From Arthrobacter sp. Soil782 (GTDB lineage Bacteria; Actinomycetota; Actinomycetes; Actinomycetales; Micrococcaceae): 64,000 nucleotides of DNA. Of the stretch, positions 35,177 through 47,820 are shown piece after piece. The stretch's first letter is position 1. Every line of letters starts with the position of its first letter. The stretch covers positions 129,237 to 193,236 of the forward strand of contig NZ_LMSO01000009.1 in the NCBI RefSeq assembly GCF_001428435.1, written 5' to 3'. A model generated the notes under the pieces. The model was not told the origin of the DNA. It did not search any database and saw only the letters and a list, made by a program, of their open reading frames with translations. A program made the translations under genes and the position numbers.

Positions 35177-36676
35177 TTACTTCACTCCAGCGATCTCGGG
35201 TGCCTGTGCCAGCAAAGGTCCGCCCCAGGTGTCTTCCAGCAGCGCTTCCAGTGCGGCGCCTGCCCGGTAGAGCCGTGCATCCTGGCGCGCGGGGGCGAGG
35301 AACTGGATGCCCACCGGCAGTCCGTCAGCCAGGCCTCCGGGTACTGAGATGCCCGGCACGCCGGCCATGTTCGCAGGGATAGTGGCGACGTCGTTCAGGT
35401 ACATGGCGAGCGGATCGTCCAGCTTCTCCCCCAGCTTGAAGGCCGTGGTCGGAGCCGTGGGCGAGATAAGAACGTCTGCCTGAGTGAAGGCGGCGTCGAA
35501 GTCCCGTTGGATCAGGGTGCGGACTTTCTGTGCGGAGCCGTAATAGGCGTCGTAGTACCCGGCGCTCAGTGCGTAGGTGCCAAGGATGATGCGGCGCTTC
35601 ACTTCGTCGCCGAAGCCGGCTGCGCGGGTGGCGCCCATGACGCGCTCAATGGTGGGAGCGCCGTCGGGCACGACGCGCAGACCGAAGCGGACGCCGTCGT
35701 ACTTGGCAAGGTTGGATGAGGCTTCCGAAGGCATGATCAGGTAGTAGGCGCCCAGCGCGTACTTGAAATTGGGGCAGGAAACCTCGACGACGTCGGCACC
35801 CGCTTGGCGCAGCAGGTCCAGTGCTTCAGTGAAGCGTGCCTGGACGCCGTCCTGGTAACCCTCTCCCTGCAATTCCTTGATGACGCCGATGCGCAGGCCC
35901 TTGACGTCCGCGTTGCGTGCAGCCTCGGCGAGAGCGCCGACGGGATCAGTCAGCGAGGTGGAGTCGTGTGGATCGTGGCCGCCGATGACCTCGTGGAGGA
36001 GTGCGGCGTCCAGCACCGTGCGGGTGACGGGGCCGATCTGGTCGAGGGAGGACGCCATGGCGATGGCACCGTAGCGGGACACACCGCCGTAGGTCGGCTT
36101 GACGCCGACGGTTCCGGTCACGGCGCCGGGCTGGCGGATGGAACCGCCGGTGTCGGTTCCGAGCGCCAGCGGCGCTTCGAAGGCGGCGACGGCGGCCGCT
36201 GACCCGCCGCCGGAACCGCCGGGGATGCGGTCGAGGTCCCACGGGTTGCGGGTTGGACCGTAAGCGGAGTGCTCCGTGGAGGAGCCCATGGCGAATTCGT
36301 CCAGGTTGGTCTTGCCGAGGATCGGCATCTTGGCGTCGCGAAGGCGCCGGACGACAGTCGCGTCATAGGGGCTGTGCCAGCCCTCGAGGATCTTGGAGCC
36401 GGCTGTGGTTGGCTGGCCTTTGGTGACGATGAGGTCCTTGACGGCAATAGGGACGCCTGCGAGCGGATGCATCGCATCTCCAATTGACCGCTCCTTGTCC
36501 ACCTCGGATGCTACGCGAAGGGCTTCATCAGTGTTGACGTGGAGGAACGCGTTGATCGCCGGATCCACTTCACCGATGCGATCGAGGTGCGCCTGGACAG
36601 CTTCCATTGCCGACACCTGGCGGGAGGAAAGCTTCTCGGCAAGCTGGGCAGCGCTGAGCCTGGTGAGATCGGTCAT
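35177..36676 (-). CDS. gatA: Aspartyl/glutamyl-tRNA amidotransferase subunit A
   Basis: This 499-residue amidase-signature subunit releases ammonia from glutamine for the amidation. The Ser-cisSer-Lys triad is visible as K in [14 protein letters not shown], the first Ser in the [14 protein letters not shown] loop, and the catalytic Ser in [14 protein letters not shown]. The [20 protein letters not shown] segment is typical. It lies 2 bp from the gatC stop and abuts gatB, so the three are made in fixed proportion. Confidence 0.97.
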   Translation of the reverse strand: MTDLTRLSAAQLAEKLSSRQVSAMEAVQAHLDRIGEVDPAINAFLHVNTDEALRVASEVDKERSIGDAMHPLAGVPIAVKDLIVTKGQPTTAGSKILEGWHSPYDATVVRRLRDAKMPILGKTNLDEFAMGSSTEHSAYGPTRNPWDLDRIPGGSGGGSAAAVAAFEAPLALGTDTGGSIRQPGAVTGTVGVKPTYGGVSRYGAIAMASSLDQIGPVTRTVLDAALLHEVIGGHDPHDSTSLTDPVGALAEAARNADVKGLRIGVIKELQGEGYQDGVQARFTEALDLLRQAGADVVEVSCPNFKYALGAYYLIMPSEASSNLAKYDGVRFGLRVVPDGAPTIERVMGATRAAGFGDEVKRRIILGTYALSAGYYDAYYGSAQKVRTLIQRDFDAAFTQADVLISPTAPTTAFKLGEKLDDPLAMYLNDVATIPANMAGVPGISVPGGLADGLPVGIQFLAPARQDARLYRAGAALEALLEDTWGGPLLAQAPEIAGVK

Positions 36677-36678
36677 TT

Positions 36679-36975
36679 TTACTCCTCGTCCAGGATTGCG
36701 GGGACCTTGAAGCGGCCGGCTGCGTTGTCCGGGGCGCCGCTGAGGGCTTCCTCGTTGGTGAGCGTTTCACCGATGACGTCATCGCGGTAGACATTGCTCA
36801 GCGGAATGGGGTGGCTGGTTGCGGGAACGTCCTCACCGGCAACTTCGCTGACGGTCTTGATGGAGTCGACGATGACGGAGAGCTCGCCGGTCATCCGGTC
36901 CAGCTCCTCGCCGGTCATGTCGATGTGGGCAAGCCGTGCCAGATGCGCGACGTCCTCACGGGTGATCTCGGGCAT
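36679..36975 (-). CDS. gatC: Aspartyl/glutamyl-tRNA amidotransferase subunit C
   Basis: This 98-residue subunit wraps around the GatA/GatB interface. [22 protein letters not shown] at the N-terminus and [35 protein letters not shown] at the C-terminus are conserved. It is first in the gatCAB operon. A GNAT gene ends 41 bp upstream on the same strand and may share the transcript. Confidence 0.96.
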   Translation of the reverse strand: MPEITREDVAHLARLAHIDMTGEELDRMTGELSVIVDSIKTVSEVAGEDVPATSHPIPLSNVYRDDVIGETLTNEEALSGAPDNAAGRFKVPAILDEE

Positions 36976-37016
36976 GTTTCTCCAGGATCTCGAGATGGCG
37001 GGTTTCGGGTTCTAGT

Positions 37017-37544
37017 CTACGGGCGGGAGGTGACAGTCCTGTCCGGTTGCAGCCCAAGCCTGAAGACCCATAGCTGGATGTCTTCGTCGCGCACCCACCA
37101 GTCACGGCTTGGCACGCGTTCGAACCCCAAGGATTCGTACAGTCGGTGCGCCCGCACCATGTCGGAGCCACTGGTCAGGCTGACGGCGTCGATGCCGTCC
37201 AGGGCGCGCGCGTAGTCGATGATCCACTCGACCATCCGGCGCCCAAACCCACCACGCTGGACGGCGGGATCCACAGCGAGCATGCGGAACTCCAGCTCCC
37301 CCGCGCGTGCGATGTCGGTGTATCGCTGACCTTCGAACGTAATGGCAAAGGAACCGACGACTACGCCGCCCTCCTCCCCTACCCATACCTCGGCGTGTTC
37401 GGCCCTGTGCTCGATATCGGAGAGAATCTGCACGTAGGGGTGGTCTGGGTCGCTGAAGTAGCCGGCGTGAATGTAGGCGTCCCGGGTGATCCGGCGGACG
37501 TCGTCGTAATCTGCTGCAGTGACGCGACGGATAGTGAAGGACAT
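37017..37544 (-). CDS. GNAT family N-acetyltransferase (paralogue A)
   Basis: This 175-residue single-domain GNAT protein shows core elements TIRRVTAADYDDVRRIT, GELEFRMLAVDPAVQRGGFG (the acetyl-CoA loop) and AHRLYESLGFERVP. The substrate is unknown. It lies just upstream of gatC on the same strand. It is clearly paralogous to the GNAT at 38654-39145: both share RRIT, AY..AGY, GELEFRMLAV, LYES and RVP. The region upstream (37545-37768) contains a 9-bp hairpin, GGCGGATCT/AGATCCGCC (37569-37577 with 37590-37598), of unknown role. Confidence 0.9.
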   Translation of the reverse strand: MSFTIRRVTAADYDDVRRITRDAYIHAGYFSDPDHPYVQILSDIEHRAEHAEVWVGEEGGVVVGSFAITFEGQRYTDIARAGELEFRMLAVDPAVQRGGFGRRMVEWIIDYARALDGIDAVSLTSGSDMVRAHRLYESLGFERVPSRDWWVRDEDIQLWVFRLGLQPDRTVTSRP

Positions 37545-37768
37545 AACGCAGAGCCTTGTCGTGGAGTGGGCGGATCTGAAGCGGACGGAAGATCCGCCTA
37601 TCTATTGTGACGCACCCGGTTCTTATTACCGGGCTCGCCGAATGAAAGCCGAGGCGCCCTCGCCACTGAATTCATTACGGTCGATCGGGAGGGCCGAGAC
37701 ACGGGCAACTGCGTTATCCGTCATCCACAAACCCTTTCGTTCGAATACGCTTTCTAATAGAATTAAGT

Positions 37769-38014
37769 ATGAGCCTGACAGCCGCACTCGACGCCCTCCC
37801 CGGCGAACGGCTGCGCGCTCTCCCCGACTTCGAATTCGATGATCCGGCCGGTTGCTCCCAACCTTCGATCAGCGAGCTGAAGCAGCTCGTGGCCGCGTAC
37901 ACCTCGCGTTTCGTGGCAGGGTTCGCGGGAATGGGACAGGATCAACTCGCCGAGCATTTGACCCCACACCTCGACCAACAACCCCGACGCAACCACTACT
38001 GGACACTCTGCTGA
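37769..38014 (+). CDS. Hypothetical protein, possibly truncated by a frameshift
   Basis: This 81-codon ORF begins MSLTAALDALPGERLRALPD and ends PRRNHYWTLC. It has high third-position GC, like real genes here, but I recognise no family. Just before its stop, the next frame (+1) continues from about 37999 as DTLLNNRTRLDNQ then TAVCGYCGRLMLPATMM for some 35 codons. That frame also has coding-like codon choice and a CxxC pair, so the intact protein may have read HYWTLLNNRTRLDNQ. A single-base change near 38000-38010 would explain this. The ATG at 37769 lacks a strong ribosome binding site. Alternatively it is a small functional gene. Confidence 0.45.
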   Translation: MSLTAALDALPGERLRALPDFEFDDPAGCSQPSISELKQLVAAYTSRFVAGFAGMGQDQLAEHLTPHLDQQPRRNHYWTLC

Positions 38015-38093
38015 ACAATCGCACCCGGCTGGACAACCAGACGGCTGTCTGCGGCTATTGCGGCCGGCTGATGCTGCCTGCGACCATGATGAC

Positions 38094-38597
38094 GTGCAGC
38101 CTGAACCAGTCTCTCCACCGGATCTTTCAGCAGCCGCCCTCATGTGGAACGCTTATGCCGAAGCACATCCCGAAGCGGTGGCCGCCTCGCCCGGATACAC
38201 GGTTGATCACTTTGGTGATTCGAAGTGGTTGGCCGACGAGCTTCTGAGCCTGGTCATTGACGGCCGGAAACGGGCGACGGCGGAAATGGTCGCTGAATTC
38301 CTGGCATGCGGTGACGAGGTACCGCGCATTGGTTCCCACTGGATCGCCTGCGATGGCGAAGGAAACCCCCGCATCATCATCCGCAGCACAGAGCTTCGTA
38401 TCGGCCCTTTCACCAGCGCTGATGCGGCCTTCGCCGCCGACGAAGGCGAAGACGACGGAACCCTCGCAAGCTGGCAGCACGAACACCGGCGCTACTTCAC
38501 ACGGGTCAGCGCCGCTAGCGGCCGGCAATGGTCAGAGGATGACGAGATTATCTTCGAGCGCTTCGCTGTCACCTGGCCACCGGAACACGCCGACTGA
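38094..38597 (+). CDS. ASCH domain-containing protein
   Basis: This 167-residue protein has the ASCH (PUA-like) fold: ALMWNAYAEAHPEAV, VDHFGDSKWLADELLSLVIDGRKRATAEMV, GSHWIACDGEGNPRIIIRSTELRIGPF and QWSEDDEIIFERFAVTWP. ASCH proteins are thought to bind RNA or modified nucleosides, and some hydrolyse acylated cytidines. I chose the GTG at 38094, which gives a short acidic leader as in relatives; TTG at 38058 and ATG at 38142 are alternatives, none with a strong ribosome binding site. The upstream frame-broken ORF may once have been joined to it or been a separate gene. Confidence 0.85.
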   Translation: MQPEPVSPPDLSAAALMWNAYAEAHPEAVAASPGYTVDHFGDSKWLADELLSLVIDGRKRATAEMVAEFLACGDEVPRIGSHWIACDGEGNPRIIIRSTELRIGPFTSADAAFAADEGEDDGTLASWQHEHRRYFTRVSAASGRQWSEDDEIIFERFAVTWPPEHAD

Positions 38598-38653
38598 CTC
38601 CCGGTAGGACACGCCCGCTCCCAGCCGACTCTCAACAGCAGAGACGAAGGTTC

Positions 38654-39145
38654 CTAGAGAGTGAGCTTGTAGACGTGCAACGCAAAGGTATCGGACAACA
38701 GAAAGTTCCGGGCAGGAACCCTGACAAAGTCCATTGACTCGTACAACTTGTGCTGTCCATCCATGTTCGGTGCGATGGTCAGGACAACCGCCGACACGTC
38801 AGGATCCATGCGAGCCCGCTCGATCACGGCCGCCACCAGCGCGTGCCCGATCCCCTTGTGCTGTTCGCCGGGCTCAACTGCGAGCATCCGAAACTCGAGT
38901 TCACCGTCATGGGCGACATCACTGAAATCACCGCCGGCCCTCGTAACAAAAACCGATCCCACAATTTTTCCGGCCGATTCCGCAACCAGTAATGATGACC
39001 CGGAGTACCCCTCCTCAATCGCCGCCAGGATGTGGTTGTATGCGTACTCATCGTCGATGTAGCCGGCATCCGAATAGGCGGCCACAGTGATGCGTCGGAT
39101 CTCTGCGAAATCGTTCCGGTCCGCCGACCTGATGTTAATGTCCAT
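38654..39145 (-). CDS. GNAT family N-acetyltransferase (paralogue B)
   Basis: This 163-residue GNAT protein has NIRSADRNDFAEIRRITVAAY, GELEFRMLAVEPGEQHKGIG and GQHKLYESMDFVRVPAR. The ATG at 39145 has GAGGAGG 6 nt upstream. An in-frame upstream extension was discarded. It is a paralogue of the protein at 37017-37544, in the same orientation, with ASCH and the hypothetical ORF on the opposite strand between them. It is probably a local duplication. Confidence 0.9.
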   Translation of the reverse strand: MDINIRSADRNDFAEIRRITVAAYSDAGYIDDEYAYNHILAAIEEGYSGSSLLVAESAGKIVGSVFVTRAGGDFSDVAHDGELEFRMLAVEPGEQHKGIGHALVAAVIERARMDPDVSAVVLTIAPNMDGQHKLYESMDFVRVPARNFLLSDTFALHVYKLTL

Positions 39146-39236
39146 GGACGCCTCCTCTTGCGTTGGACGAGCGATGATCTGAGTGTGGCAGACCAACGAA
39201 CCGCGAGCGCCGGACGAATGCAACGATCAGATTAAT

Positions 39237-39694
39237 TTAGCCGGCAGGCGCTCTCCGGTACCGCGTTCCGTCTGGGTTGCGCACCAGAAACCCGAAGTCG
39301 ACAAGCGCACGCCGAAGAGTCGGGATGTCCCCCGTAACCGTCGCTACCAATAGGTTCACTACCGGCTCATCCAGCTCCTGATCAAGCGGGAACAACCGAT
39401 CGGCAAGGTGCTCCAGCACCGCCAACCGGTCCACCTGGCCCGCCGGCAATCCATCGAGTCTGCCCTCGTGAAAGAACCGGTCCACTCCACGTGGCCGCGC
39501 ACCCGCCGCAGAACCTAGTACGTCCTTGAACATCCCGTCATTGACGGATCCATCGCTCAACAGCAGCCCCGATTCAACGAGCTTCGAAAACTCCCTGGAC
39601 CGGGTACTGACGTCCTCACCAAGAATGGCCCGCGCATACGCATCCCGAAGAGGTTCTGAGGCCAGCGTCGAAAAGACCTTCTGCCAACTGACCG

Positions 39695-39698
<4 letters not shown>
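39237..39698 (-). CDS. DUF2087 domain protein
   Basis: This 153-residue protein ends in the DUF2087 signature: DRLFPLDQELDEPVVNLLVATV then DIPTLRRALVDFGFLVRNPDGTRYRR, a winged-helix-like fold often linked to transcription factors. The N-terminal half, QKVFSTLASEPLRDAYARAILG, resembles an ArsR/metalloregulator-like dimerisation helix. It may therefore be a regulator, but this is inference. The GTG start at 39698 overlaps the monophosphatase stop by 4 bp (GTGA). Confidence 0.8.
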
Positions 39699-43118
<3,420 letters not shown>

Positions 43119-43254
43119 TGTCCCCACCTTTCGTCTGTGGCGGTCCGGCATTTCCGGAACCGCCTGCCCAAGCCGGGACCTCCCTCGCGGGCTCCCCATC
43201 TGAGCGACCAACTACAACCTATCCAAGCCCCACGTGAAGTGTCGATGGGGACCG

Positions 43255-43310
43255 CTCCCCAAGCACCACTCCCCAAGCAGCGCTCCCCAAGCGGCACTCC
43301 CCAAGCACGG
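43255..43310. repeat. 14-bp tandem repeat, four units, upstream of the WXG100 gene
   Basis: Four adjacent 14-bp units each begin CTCCCCAAGC and vary in the last four bases (ACCA, AGCG, GGCA, ACGG). On the coding (minus) strand each unit contains GCTTGGGGAG. The tract lies 14 bp from the eccC-like stop and 137 bp before the WXG100 start, so it sits in the intergenic leader of the WXG100 gene. Unit size and number do not fit CRISPR. Confidence 0.9.
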
Positions 43311-43324
43311 GGCGGATCGGCGCG

Positions 43325-46300
43325 TCAGTCCAGGCCGCCCATCGTTGTAGCGACCTGTAGCTTGTAGGCCTTTCCGCGGCCGATCACGTACCCGCGGCCC
43401 GGTATGAACCGGTTTCCGGCCGTCCGTCCGAGCGACGTGTTCAGGAGCGTGTCGCCGTCGAGCTCGTTCGGGTTGAGCAGAAGCCCCCGCCTGCCCGACT
43501 TGAACGGACCGGACAGGTTCCAGGCGCTGGACCAGGTTGAGGTCTCAGCCTCCCCGACCACCCATTGCCCGGCTTTCACTGCAGCCTTCACCAGCGAGCC
43601 CAGCTCGAGTTCCGCCAGCGAATCGCTGAACTCCGTCAGGCCCTCGATAAAGAACGCCACCGACCCCTCGGCGCCGTCCGCCAAGGTTGCGAGCCGCGCT
43701 AGCTCCGACTGTACCAGTGCCGCCGTCACATGGGCCTCGTCCCACAGCCCGAGCGACGCCACCGTCGATCGCCGCGCACCGAGGTAGATCCGCCTGACAT
43801 TCGGCGACGACTTCTGCAGCGCCGCTGCCAGCGTCACGAGCGCGACTGTCCGCCCGGACCCAGGCGGGCCGGACACCATGAACGCCCCGGTTGCAGCAAC
43901 GGCTGCAGGCTCGAGGTTGAAGTCGTCGACGCCGATCACTGCTGAACCCGCCTGCGCCGCCGGCAGCACGTCCAGATCGATCGACTCCGGCAGGCTGAGC
44001 ACGCCGGGCGCCTGCGGAACGCCCTGGCGCAGCATGGCATCACGCATGCGTTCGACCTCGCGAGCCTGGAGTTCCAGGTTGGCGTTGCCGCCGAAGACGG
44101 CGAGCTGCACCTCCAGCCCGTCTAGCAGCCCGCGACCGGGTGGAGACGAGCTCGAAAGTACGTCGCGCGGCACCCCGAGGGTCGAGTAGTCGTCCTTGGC
44201 TGCCATCCGGAGGATGATCCGGCGGCTGATCGATGACGCCAACGACGGCGGCAGTGAATTGGTGCGTTCACCGGTCACGACAATGTGCACACCCATGGGA
44301 CGGCCATCGGTCGCGATCTGCTGGAACAGTTCGAAGTGGCGCTCCCGCCCCTTGAACTCGTAGGTCTCCCGGAAGGTGGTGATGCCGTCGACCAGGAGCA
44401 GGATTCTCGGTTCGTCCGGCCGGCCAGCCAGCCTCCGGTACTCGGAGATACTTCCTGCCCGCACCTCGGCAAACCGGTCAGCACGTTCGGTGATGATTCC
44501 GCGCAGGTACCGGAGCAGCCTGCCAATCCGCTCGGAATCATCCCCGTCAAGGATCGCGCCTACGTGGGGCAACTGACCGAGCATCTGCAGCCCATTGGAC
44601 GCGCAGTCAATGCCGTACACCTGCACCGGACCACCCCGCACCGTCACAGCACACCCGATGGCGAGGGTCCGCAGGGCGGTGGACTTGCCGGACCCACCGG
44701 ATCCAAGGATCGCCAAATTCCCGTCGACATCCGGCTGGTAGAAGACCGTGGGCTGCTCCTGGTGCTCCGGATCATCAGTGACGCCAAGCAGCAGCGATTC
44801 ATCGGTACGCGGGTTGGGCAGCTTCGAGAAGTCGTATGCCTCGGCCAGTTCGGCCAGCCAGGGCTTGCGCGGCGGTTTGATGCCAAGCTCCAGCGCCGCC
44901 TGGGAAACATTGCCCACGATCCGCGCGATGTCATTCGGCCCACCCGGCTCGGAGACAACCTCATCTGCTGCAGACTCCCACCTCGTGCCTGAGCCGAAGT
45001 TCATCTCCACCACGTCGATGCGCGGACGCGCAGGTGCACGCGTGGTCCAGCCCCCCGCATAGCCCGTCTGGAAGCTCTGGATGCGGCCGGGCCCCGTCTT
45101 GGCAGCACCACGGCCCGGAATGGTGGGGCTGAAGTAGGCAGCCATCGGCGTCCCGAGGATGTCCTGTGAATCATCCGTGTCAGCCATCCGCAAAGCAATC
45201 CGGAGGTTGGTGTTGGCGCGCAGGTTGTCCTTGATGACACCGGACGGCCGTTGCGTTGCCAGGATCAGGTGCAGGCCGAGTGACCGACCGCGCGCCGCTA
45301 TATCGACCACCCCGTCGACAAACTCCGGCACCTCGCGGGCGAGCGCGGCGAATTCGTCCACAACAATGACGAGGGAGGGCGGCGTCTCCGGATCCGCATC
45401 CCGCTCCATGGCCAGCAGGTCCTTGGCCTTCTTGCGGTTGAACAGGTGTTCCCGGTAGTGCAGCTCGGCCCGCAGCGAGGTCAGCGCCCGCCGCACCAGG
45501 TGCGGCGACAGGTCCGTGACCAGCCCTACCGTATGCGGTAGCTTCACGCAGTCGGCAAACGCCGCTCCACCCTTGTAGTCGACAAACAGGAAGGTGAGCC
45601 GGTCCGGACTGTACGCAGCGGCCATGCCGAGCACCCAGGACTGCAGGAACTCGGACTTGCCGGCGCCGGTGGTTCCACCGACCAGGGCATGAGGCCCCTC
45701 GGTCTTGAGGTCCAGGTACATCGGCTCGACGCCCTTCGAACCCACCAGCGCACGAAGCGATCCCTGGTGCTTCCGGTTGGGCAGCGCACGGGACGCCACC
45801 GAGTTATTCTCCGTCCAGCGGTCGGCGACCGCTGTCGTCGCCTCCACCAGTTCATGCCCCGCCAGCGTCACGTAGGAGACTGCACGCGGAAGATCCGAAT
45901 CATCCTCCACAGGCTTGCCGACATCGACGACGGGAGTCAGCATCCGCGCCAGCTGCCCTGCCAGCTCAAGATCCACGCTTTCGCAGCTGACCGGCGTCGA
46001 CAGTTCACCCAACCGCACCTGGCCGCTGACGTTCGCCGCGTCGCCGTCGACAAAGAGGAAGTCGCGGCAGGCCGCCGGCAGCGCCGCAACCGTTCCGGCA
46101 ACCCACACAACATGGACGCCGACGTCCGCTCCTGCCTCGGCAACCCTGGTCAGGCGGGCGCGGTCAGCCGTGACATCGTCCTCCACCACCACGAGGACCG
46201 ACGGCGTGACCGGCACAGGCTGTTCCACTTCCTTCGTGGGGTCCAGCCGCCCGCGGAGCGCGACCCCCGAGCGTTCGGCAGCGCGGACCGAGACGAGGTC

Positions 46301-47764
46301 CTCCAGCCGGGACAACAACAGTCCCGCCGCGGCCGGTCCGGCCGCCAGATGGTCACCGGTCAACGGGCTGTGGACTGAGCCGGTGTGCGGGAGCCACTGC
46401 AGCCAGCCCCACCGTTCCTTCGACTGCACCGAGGTCAACGCAACAACGGTCAGCTCGGCCGGTGAATGCAGCCCGATTGCCTGGATGACCAGTCCGCGTG
46501 CTACGTCGTCAACGATCCCGCGTGCCCCAGCGACGCCCAGTGCGCCGGACAGACGGAGATTCGCCACGATGGGTACGTCGTCGATGTAGGCGTACTCCTC
46601 TGCGGCGTCGCGGATCTCCTCAGAGAACTCGGGCAGTGTGTCTGAACCGGCAGGTTCAGACAGCTCGATCCGGGACGGTGCACGGCCGGTACCGAACCGC
46701 AGGCTCAGGAAAAAGTCATGCTCAGGGCGGTGCGTCCACAACAACGGGCCCAGCTTGTAGACAGCGTCGACGGTGTCCGCTACCGAGGGCGCCTCGGCAT
46801 GCCGGACGGCACGCTCTACTTTCCGTGTCCTTTCGATGTCGCTGCGGAAGAACGCCATCGAGTCGCGGAACTGCGCCACAGCCTCCCGGAAGGTCCGCTT
46901 GGCGTTGATGCGCTGGTCGAGGTAGCTGCCCACCAGGATCATCGGCATCATGAGAATGAAAATCAGGCTGAACGGGCTGCGCGTAATGGAGAACATGATG
47001 GCGCCCAGCAGGATCGGCGCAATGAGCAGCAGGTAGGGGAAGCGCATGGGATTCGGCCGCCGCGGGCCCGCCGGAATCTGCTTGGGCTTCTCGACGAAGG
47101 CCGGTACAACGCGCGGCGAGCGGTTGAACTCTATGAGCGGGTTGGTGGGATCGGCGGAGTAGGCGCGGGTCAGCGGCACCACGGCAAGGGTGGTGTCTCC
47201 CAGCGTGATCTCATCCGCGCTGGTCAGGGTTGTCCGCTCCACCCTCGTGCCGCCCATGAGCAGGCCGTTCGCGGAGTTCGTATCGATGATCTCAATGCCG
47301 TCGGCCACGTTGATCCGAGCGTGCCGCTTGGACATCATCGGATCGGCGAAGCGGATATCGCAGTTGCGGTCCCGGCCCAGGTAGCTGGCGCCGGCCGGCA
47401 GCGAAAATTCCCTGCCGGCGTCGGGCCCTGACAGAACCCGGAGCGTGGCGACCGCCGGCCCCCGGTCCTGTCCCGGCACGTTGAACTGGTCGCTGACCCG
47501 GCTGATAGTCACGGCGGAGCCGGGCCGCAGACCCGATTCAAACAGGCTGACGTCGGGATTGAGCGTTCGGCCGCGCATGCCGCCGGCAACGTAGGACTCC
47601 TCGACTGTCAGGGACAACTGACCGGGAGGTTCAGCGCCCGCACGCGCCGGATCAGCCACATACAGCTCGCGGGCAACATCGCTTACGGTAGCGAGCCCGT
47701 CCACGGTGACAGCGAGATCCTTCGCGGGGTCAGGATCACGCCGCAGGGTGAGGCGCAGCAACAT
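43325..47764 (-). CDS. EccC/EssC-like FtsK-SpoIIIE ATPase with N-terminal FHA domain
   Basis: This 1479-residue motor resembles the core ATPase of type VII secretion systems. Residues 1-95 are ubiquitin-like. An FHA domain (about 105-200) has LGRDRN at 129 and SKRHA at 145, with TNSANG. Two membrane helices lie at about 243-281. The first FtsK domain has Walker A GGTTGAGKSE (K703) and Walker B IVVDEFAAL (D803-E804). The second has GSGGSGKST (K1027). The third is GPPGSGRT, with arginine (R1305) replacing the Walker A lysine. The FHA domain in front is the EssC arrangement of Firmicutes rather than EccC of mycobacteria. Its stop lies 206 bp from the WXG100 start. Confidence 0.93.
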   Translation of the reverse strand: MLLRLTLRRDPDPAKDLAVTVDGLATVSDVARELYVADPARAGAEPPGQLSLTVEESYVAGGMRGRTLNPDVSLFESGLRPGSAVTISRVSDQFNVPGQDRGPAVATLRVLSGPDAGREFSLPAGASYLGRDRNCDIRFADPMMSKRHARINVADGIEIIDTNSANGLLMGGTRVERTTLTSADEITLGDTTLAVVPLTRAYSADPTNPLIEFNRSPRVVPAFVEKPKQIPAGPRRPNPMRFPYLLLIAPILLGAIMFSITRSPFSLIFILMMPMILVGSYLDQRINAKRTFREAVAQFRDSMAFFRSDIERTRKVERAVRHAEAPSVADTVDAVYKLGPLLWTHRPEHDFFLSLRFGTGRAPSRIELSEPAGSDTLPEFSEEIRDAAEEYAYIDDVPIVANLRLSGALGVAGARGIVDDVARGLVIQAIGLHSPAELTVVALTSVQSKERWGWLQWLPHTGSVHSPLTGDHLAAGPAAAGLLLSRLEDLVSVRAAERSGVALRGRLDPTKEVEQPVPVTPSVLVVVEDDVTADRARLTRVAEAGADVGVHVVWVAGTVAALPAACRDFLFVDGDAANVSGQVRLGELSTPVSCESVDLELAGQLARMLTPVVDVGKPVEDDSDLPRAVSYVTLAGHELVEATTAVADRWTENNSVASRALPNRKHQGSLRALVGSKGVEPMYLDLKTEGPHALVGGTTGAGKSEFLQSWVLGMAAAYSPDRLTFLFVDYKGGAAFADCVKLPHTVGLVTDLSPHLVRRALTSLRAELHYREHLFNRKKAKDLLAMERDADPETPPSLVIVVDEFAALAREVPEFVDGVVDIAARGRSLGLHLILATQRPSGVIKDNLRANTNLRIALRMADTDDSQDILGTPMAAYFSPTIPGRGAAKTGPGRIQSFQTGYAGGWTTRAPARPRIDVVEMNFGSGTRWESAADEVVSEPGGPNDIARIVGNVSQAALELGIKPPRKPWLAELAEAYDFSKLPNPRTDESLLLGVTDDPEHQEQPTVFYQPDVDGNLAILGSGGSGKSTALRTLAIGCAVTVRGGPVQVYGIDCASNGLQMLGQLPHVGAILDGDDSERIGRLLRYLRGIITERADRFAEVRAGSISEYRRLAGRPDEPRILLLVDGITTFRETYEFKGRERHFELFQQIATDGRPMGVHIVVTGERTNSLPPSLASSISRRIILRMAAKDDYSTLGVPRDVLSSSSPPGRGLLDGLEVQLAVFGGNANLELQAREVERMRDAMLRQGVPQAPGVLSLPESIDLDVLPAAQAGSAVIGVDDFNLEPAAVAATGAFMVSGPPGSGRTVALVTLAAALQKSSPNVRRIYLGARRSTVASLGLWDEAHVTAALVQSELARLATLADGAEGSVAFFIEGLTEFSDSLAELELGSLVKAAVKAGQWVVGEAETSTWSSAWNLSGPFKSGRRGLLLNPNELDGDTLLNTSLGRTAGNRFIPGRGYVIGRGKAYKLQVATTMGGLD

Positions 47765-47820
47765 GTCAGGAACACTCCGGGTGGTTGAGGTGGACGTCAG
47801 GACGGAACAGCGCGGACAGC

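Noticed and set aside
37725..37770. SOS box upstream of the 81-codon ORF (TTCGTTCGAATACG)
   Set aside because: Only half of the actinobacterial LexA palindrome is present; the second half-site is missing.
43255..43310. CRISPR array
   Set aside because: The units are 14 bp, directly adjacent and without spacers, and there are no cas genes.
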